Below, one piece after another: positions 1 to 6,909 of a stretch of 28,584 nucleotides of DNA. The stretch's first letter is position 1. The number at the start of each line of letters is the position of its first letter. Source of the stretch: a bacterium UBA3756. Lineage in GTDB: Bacteria > Bacteroidota > Bacteroidia > Bacteroidales > Bacteroidaceae. The stretch spans positions 1-28,584 of the forward strand of contig DFGG01000079.1 in NCBI GenBank assembly GCA_002371695.1. Reading direction: 5' to 3'. The position numbers and the translations under genes are program-made. The notes under the pieces were generated by a model. The model saw only the letters and a list, made by a program, of their open reading frames with translations, made no database searches and had not been told where the DNA came from.

Positions 1-89
1 TAAACATGGAAAGGGAGCGCCCCGGCTTTGTTTCCTTGCCGATTGCACCCCTTTCATACATTTCTTTTTTCTGTTTTGCCACTCAGAGC

Positions 90-179
90 TTACTTGCTCT
101 TATGACTATTCTTGCGCAGTCTCTTCTTACGCTTGTGAGTAGCCATCTTGTGGCCCTTCTTCTTTTTTCCGTTTGGCAT
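90..179 (-). CDS. AURKAIP1/COX24-domain (mS38-like) small basic protein
   Basis: A 29-residue ORF beginning MPNGKKKKGHKMATHKRKKR and ending HKSK. It is almost entirely Lys, Arg, His and small residues. This matches the tiny Bacteroidetes proteins annotated as AURKAIP1/COX24-domain proteins, whose mitochondrial relative is the small-subunit ribosomal protein mS38; a ribosome-associated role is therefore likely but not shown here. The start ATG is at 179 and the stop TAA at 90. It lies 32 nt downstream of the HU gene on the same strand, so both are probably transcribed from the HU promoter. A ribonuclease G gene often follows this pair in Bacteroidales and could lie just beyond the left window edge. 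The plus-strand ORF over the same bases is a shadow. Confidence 0.82.
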   Translation of the reverse strand: MPNGKKKKGHKMATHKRKKRLRKNSHKSK

Positions 180-211
180 AATTCTAAGATTTAATATTTT
201 AATGTTACTTA

Positions 212-487
212 CTACTTCATCTTTGCAATGAAACTCTTCGATGGCTTGAAAGCGGGGAAGTCGTGAGCCTCGATGAGGATCGTTGTGTTCTTGGATATGT
301 TGCGTGCCGTCTTGGCTGCACGACGCTTCACGGTGAATGTGCCAAATCCGCGAAGATATACATTTTCCTTGTTATCTGCCAAACTCACACGAATCTCTTG
401 CATGAATGCCTCGACCGTGGTGGCAACGTCTTTCTTGGCAACGCCTGTCTCCTCAGCAATTTTGTTGATGATCTCTGCCTTTGTCAT
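212..487 (-). CDS. HU family DNA-binding protein
   Basis: A 91-residue protein, the usual HU/IHF length. It opens MTKAEIINKIAEETGVAKKD, which is the HU helix 1-2 region. It carries VYLRGFGTFTVKRRAAKTARN, the GFGTF turn plus the basic start of the DNA-binding beta arm, and ends FKPSKSFIAKMK, the typical PSK...F C-terminus. HU dimers bend and compact DNA and act as architectural factors in the nucleoid. A TATCTTTG -7 element on the minus strand at 546-553 gives a leader of roughly 50 nt. The small basic mS38-like gene follows 32 nt after the stop, consistent with co-transcription. Which of the several HU paralogues usual in Bacteroidales this is cannot be decided from sequence alone. Confidence 0.95.
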   Translation of the reverse strand: MTKAEIINKIAEETGVAKKDVATTVEAFMQEIRVSLADNKENVYLRGFGTFTVKRRAAKTARNISKNTTILIEAHDFPAFKPSKSFIAKMK

Positions 488-545
488 GATGTCATTTTAT
501 CTATATTAATAATGTGAAAACCGAATCATTCTCGATTTCGGACTG

Positions 546-553
546 CAAAGATA
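546..553 (-). promoter_or_regulatory. Bacteroidetes -7 element for the HU gene
   Basis: Plus-strand caaagata reads TATCTTTG on the minus strand, an exact match to the Bacteroidetes sigma-A -7 consensus TAnnTTTG. It is followed by GC and lies about 59 nt before the HU start codon. Confidence 0.75.
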
Positions 554-636
554 CTAACTTTCAGTGGATTACCGAAATATAATGCGAATTTTTTTCGAAT
601 TTTTTGGTTTTTGGAGCTCGATTGGCCTCTTTTTTG

Positions 637-644
637 TATCTTTG
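637..644 (+). promoter_or_regulatory. Bacteroidetes -7 element for the MFS gene
   Basis: TATCTTTG followed by CAG, an exact match to TAnnTTTG. Transcription would begin near 650, which rules out the upstream in-frame ATG at 604 and supports ATG 667 as the start of the transporter. It is arranged back to back with the HU promoter at 546-553. Confidence 0.75.
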
Positions 645-666
645 CAGCCGAAAATGTATTTCGGAA

Positions 667-1905
667 ATGGCAGATACGGCACAACAGCGACTCTGGAATC
701 GTAACTATTGCAAGGTGATGGCGGCCAACTTTTCGCTCTTCTTCGCCTTCTATGTCCTTACCCCCTTGCTGCCCCTTTATCTCAGCGAGCATTTCGGGGC
801 CGCAAAGGATGTCATTGGCCTGGTACTCTCGGGCTACACCATCACGGCTCTTCTCTTCCGGCCCTTCAGCGGCTATTTCGTCGACTCCTTTCCACGCAAG
901 TTGGTGCTGATGGTCTGCTTCGGTGCCTTCTCCATCTTCTTCGCGGGCTATCTGGCTGCCTCCTCACTGTTGCTCTTTACCATCGTGCGGACGCTCCACG
1001 GCGGACCCTTCGGAGCACTGACGGTGGCCAACTCTACCGTTGCCATCGATGTACTGCCGTCCTCGAGACGTACCGAAGGCATCGGTTACTACGGACTGAG
1101 CAACAACCTGGCGATGGCCATCGCTCCTACCATCGGCATCTTCATCTATAAACTGACGCAGAGCTTCGAACTGCTCTTCTGGATAGCCCTTGCGGTGGCC
1201 TGTGCCGGATGGCTGATCGACAGTACGGTGGAACTGAAGGAAAAGGAGATTGTGAAGAACAAGTCGAAACTCTCACTCGACCGTTTCTTCCTTCTTCGTG
1301 GCTGGCTGCTGGGAGCCAATATGGTGGCTTTCGGCTTCAGTTTCGGCGTGCTGAGCAACTATCTGGCCATCTATGGCAAGGAGGTGCTCGGCATCACGGG
1401 GGGAACGGGCACTTACTTCATGCTCTGCTCCATCGGTCTGATGCTCAGTCGGTTGCAGGGAGGAAAGGCCCTCCGCCAAGGACGCCTGACCCATAATGCC
1501 GCCGAGGGCATGGTCATCTCGCTCATCGGCTACACGCTCTTCATCCTTGTGCCCACACTCTCCCAACTATTCACTATTCACTACTCACTATTCACTTCCC
1601 TCGGCTACTACGGCTCAGCCTTGCTCATCGGACTGGGCAACGGCCACATGTGGCCCGCTTTCCAGAATATGACTATCAATGTGGCCAGCAACAACCAGCG
1701 CGGCACGGCCAACTCCACCATCCTCATCTCGTGGGATATCGGCATGGGTCTGGGCATACTGTTAGGCGGCATCATAGCCGAACACTTGGGCTACAATGCC
1801 GCCTTCTGGACGGTGGCCGCTGTCAATGCGGCCGGGGTATTGCTGTTTTTCCTTCGCACCCGTGCCTTCTTCCTCCAGAGGAATCTGAACGCGAGTGTCA
1901 GGTGA
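667..1905 (+). CDS. Major facilitator superfamily (MFS) transporter
   Basis: A 412-residue polytopic inner-membrane protein with about 12 hydrophobic segments. The start MADTAQQRLW at 667 is chosen because an upstream in-frame ATG at 604 lies before the promoter at 637-644. The first segment ends in TPLLPLYLSEHFGA. The loop between helices 2 and 3 has the MFS-like GYFVDSFPRKLVL. Later parts include RGTANSTILISWDIGMGLGI and GGIIAEHLGYNAAFW, typical of sugar-efflux or drug-efflux type MFS proteins. The substrate cannot be named. One oddity is the residues QLFTIHYSLFTSLG between late helices, encoded by a 7-nt tandem repeat (1566-1596) that does not look like ordinary coding sequence. The gene stands alone and converges on the pantothenate kinase gene. 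Confidence 0.88.
   Translation: MADTAQQRLWNRNYCKVMAANFSLFFAFYVLTPLLPLYLSEHFGAAKDVIGLVLSGYTITALLFRPFSGYFVDSFPRKLVLMVCFGAFSIFFAGYLAASSLLLFTIVRTLHGGPFGALTVANSTVAIDVLPSSRRTEGIGYYGLSNNLAMAIAPTIGIFIYKLTQSFELLFWIALAVACAGWLIDSTVELKEKEIVKNKSKLSLDRFFLLRGWLLGANMVAFGFSFGVLSNYLAIYGKEVLGITGGTGTYFMLCSIGLMLSRLQGGKALRQGRLTHNAAEGMVISLIGYTLFILVPTLSQLFTIHYSLFTSLGYYGSALLIGLGNGHMWPAFQNMTINVASNNQRGTANSTILISWDIGMGLGILLGGIIAEHLGYNAAFWTVAAVNAAGVLLFFLRTRAFFLQRNLNASVR
1566..1596 (+). repeat. 7-nt tandem repeat inside the MFS coding sequence
   Basis: Four consecutive actattc units (the third is actactc) plus a partial act. The unit length is not a multiple of three, so gain or loss of one unit would shift the reading frame of the transporter. 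Confidence 0.9.
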
Positions 1906-1954
1906 GGTTTTACTCCCTCCACTTGCTCAAGTTTCGCATTCGCTCAACTTCTTT

Positions 1955-2108
1955 GTAGTTAAGGAGTTAAGTAGTTATCGCTTCGCTCGTCCTTTCGGAC
2001 AGTAGATAAGCCATTACTTCTATCGGCTGCTTTCCACCACGCAGTCATTTGGCTTAACTACTTAACTACTTAACTACTTAACTACTTAACTACTGACTAC
2101 TTATCTAC
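1955..2108. repeat. 8-nt tandem repeat with an upstream inverted partner in a convergent intergenic region
   Basis: Five perfect ttaactac units at 2054-2093, followed by two degenerate ones to 2108. The complementary motifs gtagttaa (1955-1962) and ttaagtagtta (1967-1977) lie about 80 nt upstream, so a transcript from either side could pair into a long hairpin. The block fills most of the gap between the convergent MFS and pantothenate kinase genes. A terminator role is possible, but no T-tract follows the stem. Confidence 0.6.
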
Positions 2109-2140
2109 TTCAGAAAGTTGAATTAATATAATTTGCTGTC

Positions 2141-2989
2141 TCAAACCAGTTGAGCCTGCTTCTGTTTCTTGATTCTTTGGTAGTCGAGGGCCGCGCCGAT
2201 AGCGGTGCAGTACTGCGAATACTTGGGTATGTGGAACCGTATGTCGTAGAGCGTCTCCAGGGCGGGGAACACCTCTTTACACTGGGGCAGCAGCGACAGG
2301 TTGCCGATGAGCACGAAGTCGCGGATGTCACTGCCCAGCGATGCCAGCCATGCCGCCGAGCCAATCGATTGCAGCACCATGTGTATCAGTCCTGCGGCGA
2401 TGTCCTCCTTCTTGGCGTCGCTCTGCGCCCGGGCAAAGTTCGAGGCCGTGGTGTCCATCGTCAGTCCCGGCACGGGGATGGCACTGATGTCACCGATGGT
2501 CAGGTCGATATTGCGGATGTTGCCCTGATTGGCCATGGCGGCCACTGCCTTGATGTCGCTGGTGTTGAGCATGATACGCGACAATCCTGCCAGCGTACCG
2601 CCTCCCACGCCGATACCACCGATGTGGCGCATCTCGTCGCCGTTGCACTTCACAAACGAAGTACCCGTTCCCATCGACACCACGATGGTGTGGTCGAGCT
2701 TCGACTCGTAGCGGGCTCCCAGGCCGTCGGCTACAAACTCCTCCGACTTGCTGGTGGGCAGACCGTAGATGGGCTGCTCTATATAGGCTGCGCCTACACC
2801 GGTCAGCATCACGTGCTCCACATCCTTCAGGTCTATGTCGTTGTCGTGCAGATACTTACCGAAAGCTCCGAAGAGCGAGGTGATAGGGTCGGCAGCTGTG
2901 ATGCGGATAGGTGCCGTCACCTTGCCGCCCCTGATGCCTACTATCTTAGTCGTGGAGATGCCCACGTCGATTCCTATGATGATGCCCAT
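2141..2989 (-). CDS. coaW: Type II pantothenate kinase
   Basis: A 282-residue protein with an ASKHA-type ATPase fold. The N-terminus MGIIIGIDVGISTTKIVGI carries the phosphate-1 loop (residues 5-15), and VVSMGTGTSFV followed by GGIGVGGGTLAGLSRIM gives the phosphate-2 and adenosine-binding glycine motifs. This arrangement is that of the type II (Fumble-like) pantothenate kinases, which phosphorylate pantothenate in the first step of coenzyme A synthesis in the cytoplasm. Length fits bacterial type II enzymes. The start lies only 5 nt after the stop of the histidine phosphatase gene, so the two are probably co-transcribed, although no functional link is obvious. The downstream side is the convergent repeat region. 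The symbol coaW follows usage for the staphylococcal type II enzyme. Confidence 0.85.
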   Translation of the reverse strand: MGIIIGIDVGISTTKIVGIRGGKVTAPIRITAADPITSLFGAFGKYLHDNDIDLKDVEHVMLTGVGAAYIEQPIYGLPTSKSEEFVADGLGARYESKLDHTIVVSMGTGTSFVKCNGDEMRHIGGIGVGGGTLAGLSRIMLNTSDIKAVAAMANQGNIRNIDLTIGDISAIPVPGLTMDTTASNFARAQSDAKKEDIAAGLIHMVLQSIGSAAWLASLGSDIRDFVLIGNLSLLPQCKEVFPALETLYDIRFHIPKYSQYCTAIGAALDYQRIKKQKQAQLV

Positions 2990-2994
2990 GATGC

Positions 2995-4311
2995 TTATTT
3001 GTTTATTGCGTCAAACTTGTCGAGCTTCTCCAGATAGTACTGGCGCAGATCGTCCCACTTATAGTAGGGATACATGTCGGTCTTCACTGGCAGCGTCACC
3101 TCGCGCTCGTTGAGCAAGGCCTTCACCAGGATGTCGCCATCCTTGCCCTTCTTCGGACGGTAGAACACCAGTTGTATGTTGCAGCCCATGGGGAATATCT
3201 TGTAGTTCTGCCAGTATTGGTCCAGCTCGTCGAGGTTCTCCACCTGCACGCCGCAGTTGCCCAGTTCCAGCAGACAGGCCAGTGGCATCACGCACACCTC
3301 ATGGCCGAACCTCAGCGTGGCCTGTGTCTGTGTCACGGTGTCGGCCGTCTCGATGATGTTCCTCAGCAGGTTACGCTGGCTGAAGGGCATGATGCCTTGC
3401 GTCTGGGGTGCAGGACCGTAGTCCATATACCATCTGATGTTGTTCTGCTTCCACAGGTCGTAGATCTCCTCGTCGGTGAAGAGCGAGAAGAGCTCCAGGT
3501 CGGTATCGTGGCTCTGCATGTTGGTGGCTATCTCGTGGAGTTCACGCATGAAGGCACCGGCCCTGAGATTGCTGAACACCCACTGCTGGTCGTTGAACAG
3601 GGCCTTCATCAGGCGCTCGGGGTGGGTGTATTTCTGACGCCATACTTCCCTGCGCTCCACGCGGTTTCGGCCAGTCTCTTTCACCAGTCCGTCCCACGGC
3701 TGGTTCAGGTAGTACTGTAACGACTCGCTCGCATCGTTGTGGATGCGGGCCGTCGGGTTGGCGGCTGCCAGCTCCTCGCACTCGGCTGTCATCGACAGGA
3801 TACAGCGGATCACCACTGTCGAGCGGGCGTCTATCTGTACGTTCTTGGTCTTGAATATCTCGGGGAAGTTCTGCACCATGCGCTTGGCGATGCCGTGGTG
3901 CTGGCGCTCACCGACGGTCGAGAGGTCGCCCAGGCGTTTCACCGATGTGGGCTCGAAGGCCTCTATCGTCTTCAGGGTCTTCTCGCCCAGGGGGGTCAAC
4001 TTGCCCAGTTCCTTGGCCTGGCGCAGGATGTCGCGCGGCCCGGTATAACTGTTGTCGCTGATCAGCCAGCGAGAGCCGTGGCGCCCGTAGTGGCTCATGT
4101 AGTAGGGCTCGTAGCCCTTCGGAGCCGGTGTCAGGGGCTTGGTGGCGGGGTAGCGGTCGTAGTCCAGATACTGACTGCCGGAGAGATACTTGTTGGCTTT
4201 GATTTCCTCGCGTGCTGTCATTCCCGAGCCGAGCTCGCCTACCTGTAGCCTTTGTGCCGTGATGGTCATTGCCATCACCGCAGCCGTGAGTGTCGTGAAT
4301 ATTCTTTTCAT
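2995..4311 (-). CDS. Secreted histidine phosphatase (clade 2, MINPP/phytase-like)
   Basis: A 438-residue protein with a Sec signal peptide (MKRIFTTLTAAVMAMTITAQ). The catalytic RHGxR motif of histidine phosphatases is seen as GRHGSRW at residues 76-82. The second catalytic element is FGHE around residue 337, at the place where clade 2 enzymes have HAE or HD. Family members act on phosphate esters in the periplasm or at the cell surface; multiple-inositol-polyphosphate phosphatases of Bacteroides use phytate. The substrate here is not determined. The gene lies downstream of tRNA-Phe, with a terminator-like hairpin between them and no clear TAnnTTTG of its own in that gap. The pantothenate kinase gene follows after 5 nt. 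Confidence 0.8.
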   Translation of the reverse strand: MKRIFTTLTAAVMAMTITAQRLQVGELGSGMTAREEIKANKYLSGSQYLDYDRYPATKPLTPAPKGYEPYYMSHYGRHGSRWLISDNSYTGPRDILRQAKELGKLTPLGEKTLKTIEAFEPTSVKRLGDLSTVGERQHHGIAKRMVQNFPEIFKTKNVQIDARSTVVIRCILSMTAECEELAAANPTARIHNDASESLQYYLNQPWDGLVKETGRNRVERREVWRQKYTHPERLMKALFNDQQWVFSNLRAGAFMRELHEIATNMQSHDTDLELFSLFTDEEIYDLWKQNNIRWYMDYGPAPQTQGIMPFSQRNLLRNIIETADTVTQTQATLRFGHEVCVMPLACLLELGNCGVQVENLDELDQYWQNYKIFPMGCNIQLVFYRPKKGKDGDILVKALLNEREVTLPVKTDMYPYYKWDDLRQYYLEKLDKFDAINK

Positions 4312-4340
4312 ACCTTATTTAATATATATATACATCGGAT

Positions 4341-4376
4341 AAAAAGAAAACCCGGCCGCTCTTACAACGTACCGGG
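4341..4376 (-). terminator. Candidate intrinsic terminator after tRNA-Phe
   Basis: On the minus strand CCCGGT pairs with GCCGGG (six pairs including one G-U, loop about 14 nt) and is followed by TTTTCTTTTT. It lies 17 nt past the tRNA 3' end and about 30 nt before the phosphatase start codon. Confidence 0.65.
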
Positions 4377-4392
4377 CTAATGAAAGGAGGAG

Positions 4393-4465
4393 TGGTACCT
4401 CCAGGAATCGAACCGGGGACACACGGATTTTCAGTCCGATGCTCTACCAACTGAGCTAAGGCACC
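4393..4465 (-). tRNA. tRNA-Phe (anticodon GAA)
   Basis: A 73-nt cloverleaf on the minus strand. The acceptor stem GGTGCCT pairs with AGGTACC (one G-U), the D arm contains GCTCAGTTGGTAGAGC, the anticodon loop is CTGAAAA with anticodon GAA, and the T arm contains GGTTCGATTCC. The discriminator base is A and no CCA is encoded. The outermost pair of the anticodon stem is a U-U mismatch (positions 27 and 43). A promoter motif lies at 4499-4506. Confidence 0.96.
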
Positions 4466-4498
4466 ATTGTCAGGTTGCATTCCTTTCGTTTGCGGGTG

Positions 4499-4506
4499 CA
4501 AAGGTA
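4499..4506 (-). promoter_or_regulatory. Bacteroidetes -7 element for tRNA-Phe
   Basis: The minus strand reads TACCTTTG followed by CAC, a match to TAnnTTTG, 34 nt before the tRNA 5' end. No gene other than the tRNA starts between it and the terminator-like hairpin. Confidence 0.7.
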
Positions 4507-4573
4507 CGAACATTTTTCCGTTCCACCAAACTTTTTCGCGTTTTTTTTTCAAGAAAAGTAGAAAATAGTCATT

Positions 4574-5677
4574 TTACAGTGGGTTCCACCCCTGCGCTTT
4601 GAGCTCAAACTCCTGATTGTCGCGGGTGACGAGCATCTGACCGAGTGCTGGTTCGGTGATGTGGCCGATGAGGTGTACATCCTCTATCTGCCCGATGCGC
4701 TCATGGTCGCCGATGGGCACGGTGAAGAGCAGTTCGTAGTCCTCGCCGCCGTTGAGGGCACAGGTGGTGACGTTCATGTTCATCTCCTCAGCCATTACGG
4801 CGGTCTGGTAGTCGATGGGGATGCGGTTCTCGAAGATGCGGCAACCCACGCCCGACTGTCGGCAGATGTGCATGAGCTCGGAGGAGAGGCCGTCGCTGAT
4901 GTCCATCATGGCGGTGGGACGGATGCCTGCCTCGCGGAGCCGCTGGATGATGTCGCCTCGGGCTTCGGCCTGCAGCTGGCGCTGCAGGAGGTACTCCTTG
5001 CCGGAGAAGTCGGGCTGGAAATCCTTCAGGGATGCGAGCTGGGTGTTGAGTGCTCCGACTTTCTGGCTGTCACCCTTGGCTTTGGCCTCGGCAATTTTTT
5101 TCTGCAGGTCGTCCACTTGTCCGTAGTAGACCGATTTCTCCCGTTCGAGCAGTTGCAGGCCCATGTAGGCGGCTCCCAGGTCGCCGGAGACGCAGACAAG
5201 GTCCGTGGGACGGGCACCGTTGCGATAGACGATATCCTCGTGTCGGGCCTCGCCGATACAGGTGATTGAGATGGCCAGTCCGGTGTAGCTGCTGGTGGTG
5301 TCGCCACCGACGATGTCGACGCCCCATTTCTCGCAGGCCAGTCGGAGTCCGGTATAGAACTCCTCCATGTCCTCCACTTTAAAGCGCTTGCTGATGGCCA
5401 GCGAGACGGTGATCTGTCGGGGTGTGCCGTTCATGGCGAAGACATCGCTGATGTTGACCATGGCCGACTTGTAGCCCAGGTGGCGCAGGTCGGTGTAGGT
5501 CAGGTCGAAGTGTACGCCCTCCATGAGCAGGTCGGTGGTGACGAGCACCTCGGTGTCGGGGTAGGAGAGTACGGCACAGTCGTCGCCCACGCCTTTCCGG
5601 GTGGAGGGGTTCTTGGCGACGAGGTCTTTGGTGAGGCGGTCGATGAGTCCGAACTCGCCTAATGATGATATTTCCAC
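4574..5677 (-). CDS. thiL: Thiamine-phosphate kinase
   Basis: A 367-residue cytoplasmic enzyme that phosphorylates thiamine monophosphate to thiamine diphosphate. The PurM/ThiL-fold motifs are present in order: GVGDDCAV (residues 29-36), TTDLLMEGVHF (47-57), the metal-binding GGDTTSS (124-130), SGDLGAAYMGL (165-174) and MMDISDGLSSEL (257-268). GGEDYELLF near the C-terminus completes the set. It is the last gene of the sppA-lpxK-thiL operon, starting 21 nt after the lpxK stop. A charged segment at residues about 183-222 (VDDLQKKIAEAKAKGDSQK and following) reads as a helical or coiled-coil insertion between two core motifs and makes the protein longer than the roughly 330-345 residues usual for the family. 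Confidence 0.93.
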   Translation of the reverse strand: MEISSLGEFGLIDRLTKDLVAKNPSTRKGVGDDCAVLSYPDTEVLVTTDLLMEGVHFDLTYTDLRHLGYKSAMVNISDVFAMNGTPRQITVSLAISKRFKVEDMEEFYTGLRLACEKWGVDIVGGDTTSSYTGLAISITCIGEARHEDIVYRNGARPTDLVCVSGDLGAAYMGLQLLEREKSVYYGQVDDLQKKIAEAKAKGDSQKVGALNTQLASLKDFQPDFSGKEYLLQRQLQAEARGDIIQRLREAGIRPTAMMDISDGLSSELMHICRQSGVGCRIFENRIPIDYQTAVMAEEMNMNVTTCALNGGEDYELLFTVPIGDHERIGQIEDVHLIGHITEPALGQMLVTRDNQEFELKAQGWNPL

Positions 5678-5698
5678 GATTCTTTCTGTTTTTGGGGA

Positions 5699-6889
5699 TT
5701 ATTTGAAGCTGATGGTCAGAGGTTTCTCCTCTGACTTGTCGGCACGGCGTACCTTGGTCTCGCTCTTGCCGGTGGCCAGGATGCTGTTCCTGGAGTTTTT
5801 CAGCACGTAGTTTCTGATGGTCTCGTTGAAGGTTTCCTCGCCGTCGAGCATGAAGCTCACCTTGACGGGCAGGGCATAGGTGGCCTGCCTGACTGCGGGG
5901 CTAAGTCCTTCTACCTCGTAGAGGCGGGCTGCGTCTTTCTCGGTGGTGATGACCAGCCTCGGTTGGGGCAGGGTCTCGAAAGCCTCGTTGATGCGGCGGA
6001 TATCTTTCCGGCTGAACCTGTGGTGGTCGGCGAAGGCCATGGGGGTGATGGAGGCCGGCGTGGCTTCGTTCTGGATGTCGAGCAGCATCTGCTTGGGCGA
6101 GGCGATGCCCGTGAGCAGCAGCACGTGGCGGCCTGCGAGGCAGTCCAGGGGTGCTTCGGCATCTTCTGTCAGGGGGCAGCCTTCACTGAACACGGGTCGC
6201 GGGGCGTCGTAGCTGAAGGTGGTGAAGAAGAGCTTCTGGTAGGGGTAGAGGTTCATCTGCTTGGTCAGCACGCGGAAGTCCATGGGCGTCAGCGTCTTGG
6301 GACACTTGGTGACGATGACGATGTCGGCCCTGTCCTTGCTCTTGAGGGGCTCGCGGAGTCGTCCGGCAGGCAACAGCATGTCATGGATGATGAGTCGGTG
6401 GTGGTCTACGAGCAGGATGTTGATACCGGGCTTCACGTAGCGGTGCTGGTAGGCATCGTCGAGCAGGATGACGTCGGTGCCGCTGGTCTCATCGGTACTG
6501 AGCAGCGTCTCGATGCCGTGGGTGCGCTTCTTGTCGACGGCCACGGCAATGTCGGGGAACCGATGCTTGATCTGCCACGGCTCGTCGCCCAGCAGCCGCA
6601 TGGGGGTGTCGGGCGTGGCCAACAGGAATCCGTGGCTCTTTCGCTTGTAGCCCCGGCTGAGCACAGCCACCTTCAGCCGGTCTTTCAGCAGGGCGGCGAG
6701 ATACTCCACGTGAGGGGTCTTGCCCGTACCGCCCACGGTGATGTTGCCCACCGAGATGACGGGTACGGCATACGACCGGCTCTTCAGGACACCTGCCTCG
6801 AAGAGCATGTTCCTGAAGGCTACGCCGGCGCCGTAGAGCCAACTCAGCGGCAGCAGCTTCTTGTTGAGACGGATGAGACTTTCTGACAC
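5699..6889 (-). CDS. lpxK: Tetraacyldisaccharide 4'-kinase
   Basis: A 396-residue lipid A kinase that adds the 4' phosphate to the tetraacyl disaccharide precursor at the inner membrane. It has an N-terminal hydrophobic stretch around LSWLYGAGVAFRNMLFE, and the P-loop at residues 45-59 (VISVGNITVGGTGKTP). The family motif LLDDAYQHR follows, then DMLLPAGRLREPL. C-terminal parts FADHHRFSRKDI and VITTEKDAARL are also characteristic. The C-terminal tail from about residue 370 is Lys/Ser-rich (KSETKVRRADKSEEK) and looks unstructured. The gene sits between sppA and thiL with about 20-nt gaps on both sides, which marks a single operon for envelope and cofactor functions. Confidence 0.95.
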   Translation of the reverse strand: MSESLIRLNKKLLPLSWLYGAGVAFRNMLFEAGVLKSRSYAVPVISVGNITVGGTGKTPHVEYLAALLKDRLKVAVLSRGYKRKSHGFLLATPDTPMRLLGDEPWQIKHRFPDIAVAVDKKRTHGIETLLSTDETSGTDVILLDDAYQHRYVKPGINILLVDHHRLIIHDMLLPAGRLREPLKSKDRADIVIVTKCPKTLTPMDFRVLTKQMNLYPYQKLFFTTFSYDAPRPVFSEGCPLTEDAEAPLDCLAGRHVLLLTGIASPKQMLLDIQNEATPASITPMAFADHHRFSRKDIRRINEAFETLPQPRLVITTEKDAARLYEVEGLSPAVRQATYALPVKVSFMLDGEETFNETIRNYVLKNSRNSILATGKSETKVRRADKSEEKPLTISFK

Positions 6890-6909
6890 GTTTCTCTCTC
6901 TCTAATCTG

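Noticed and set aside
1..40. Possible start of another minus-strand gene (frame beginning MYERGAIG)
   Set aside because: Only about a dozen residues plus the window edge; it does not resemble the ribonuclease G start expected there.
6..194. 62-codon plus-strand ORF with hydrophobic translation
   Set aside because: It lies opposite the 29-aa mS38-like gene; the Lys-rich minus-strand codons automatically give Phe/Leu-rich sequence on the other strand.
2150..3037. 295-codon plus-strand ORF
   Set aside because: Shadow of the pantothenate kinase gene; composition dominated by His, Val, Gly and Arg with no domain motif.
5963..6886. 307-codon plus-strand ORF
   Set aside because: Antisense to lpxK, which has clear motifs; no sensible protein features.
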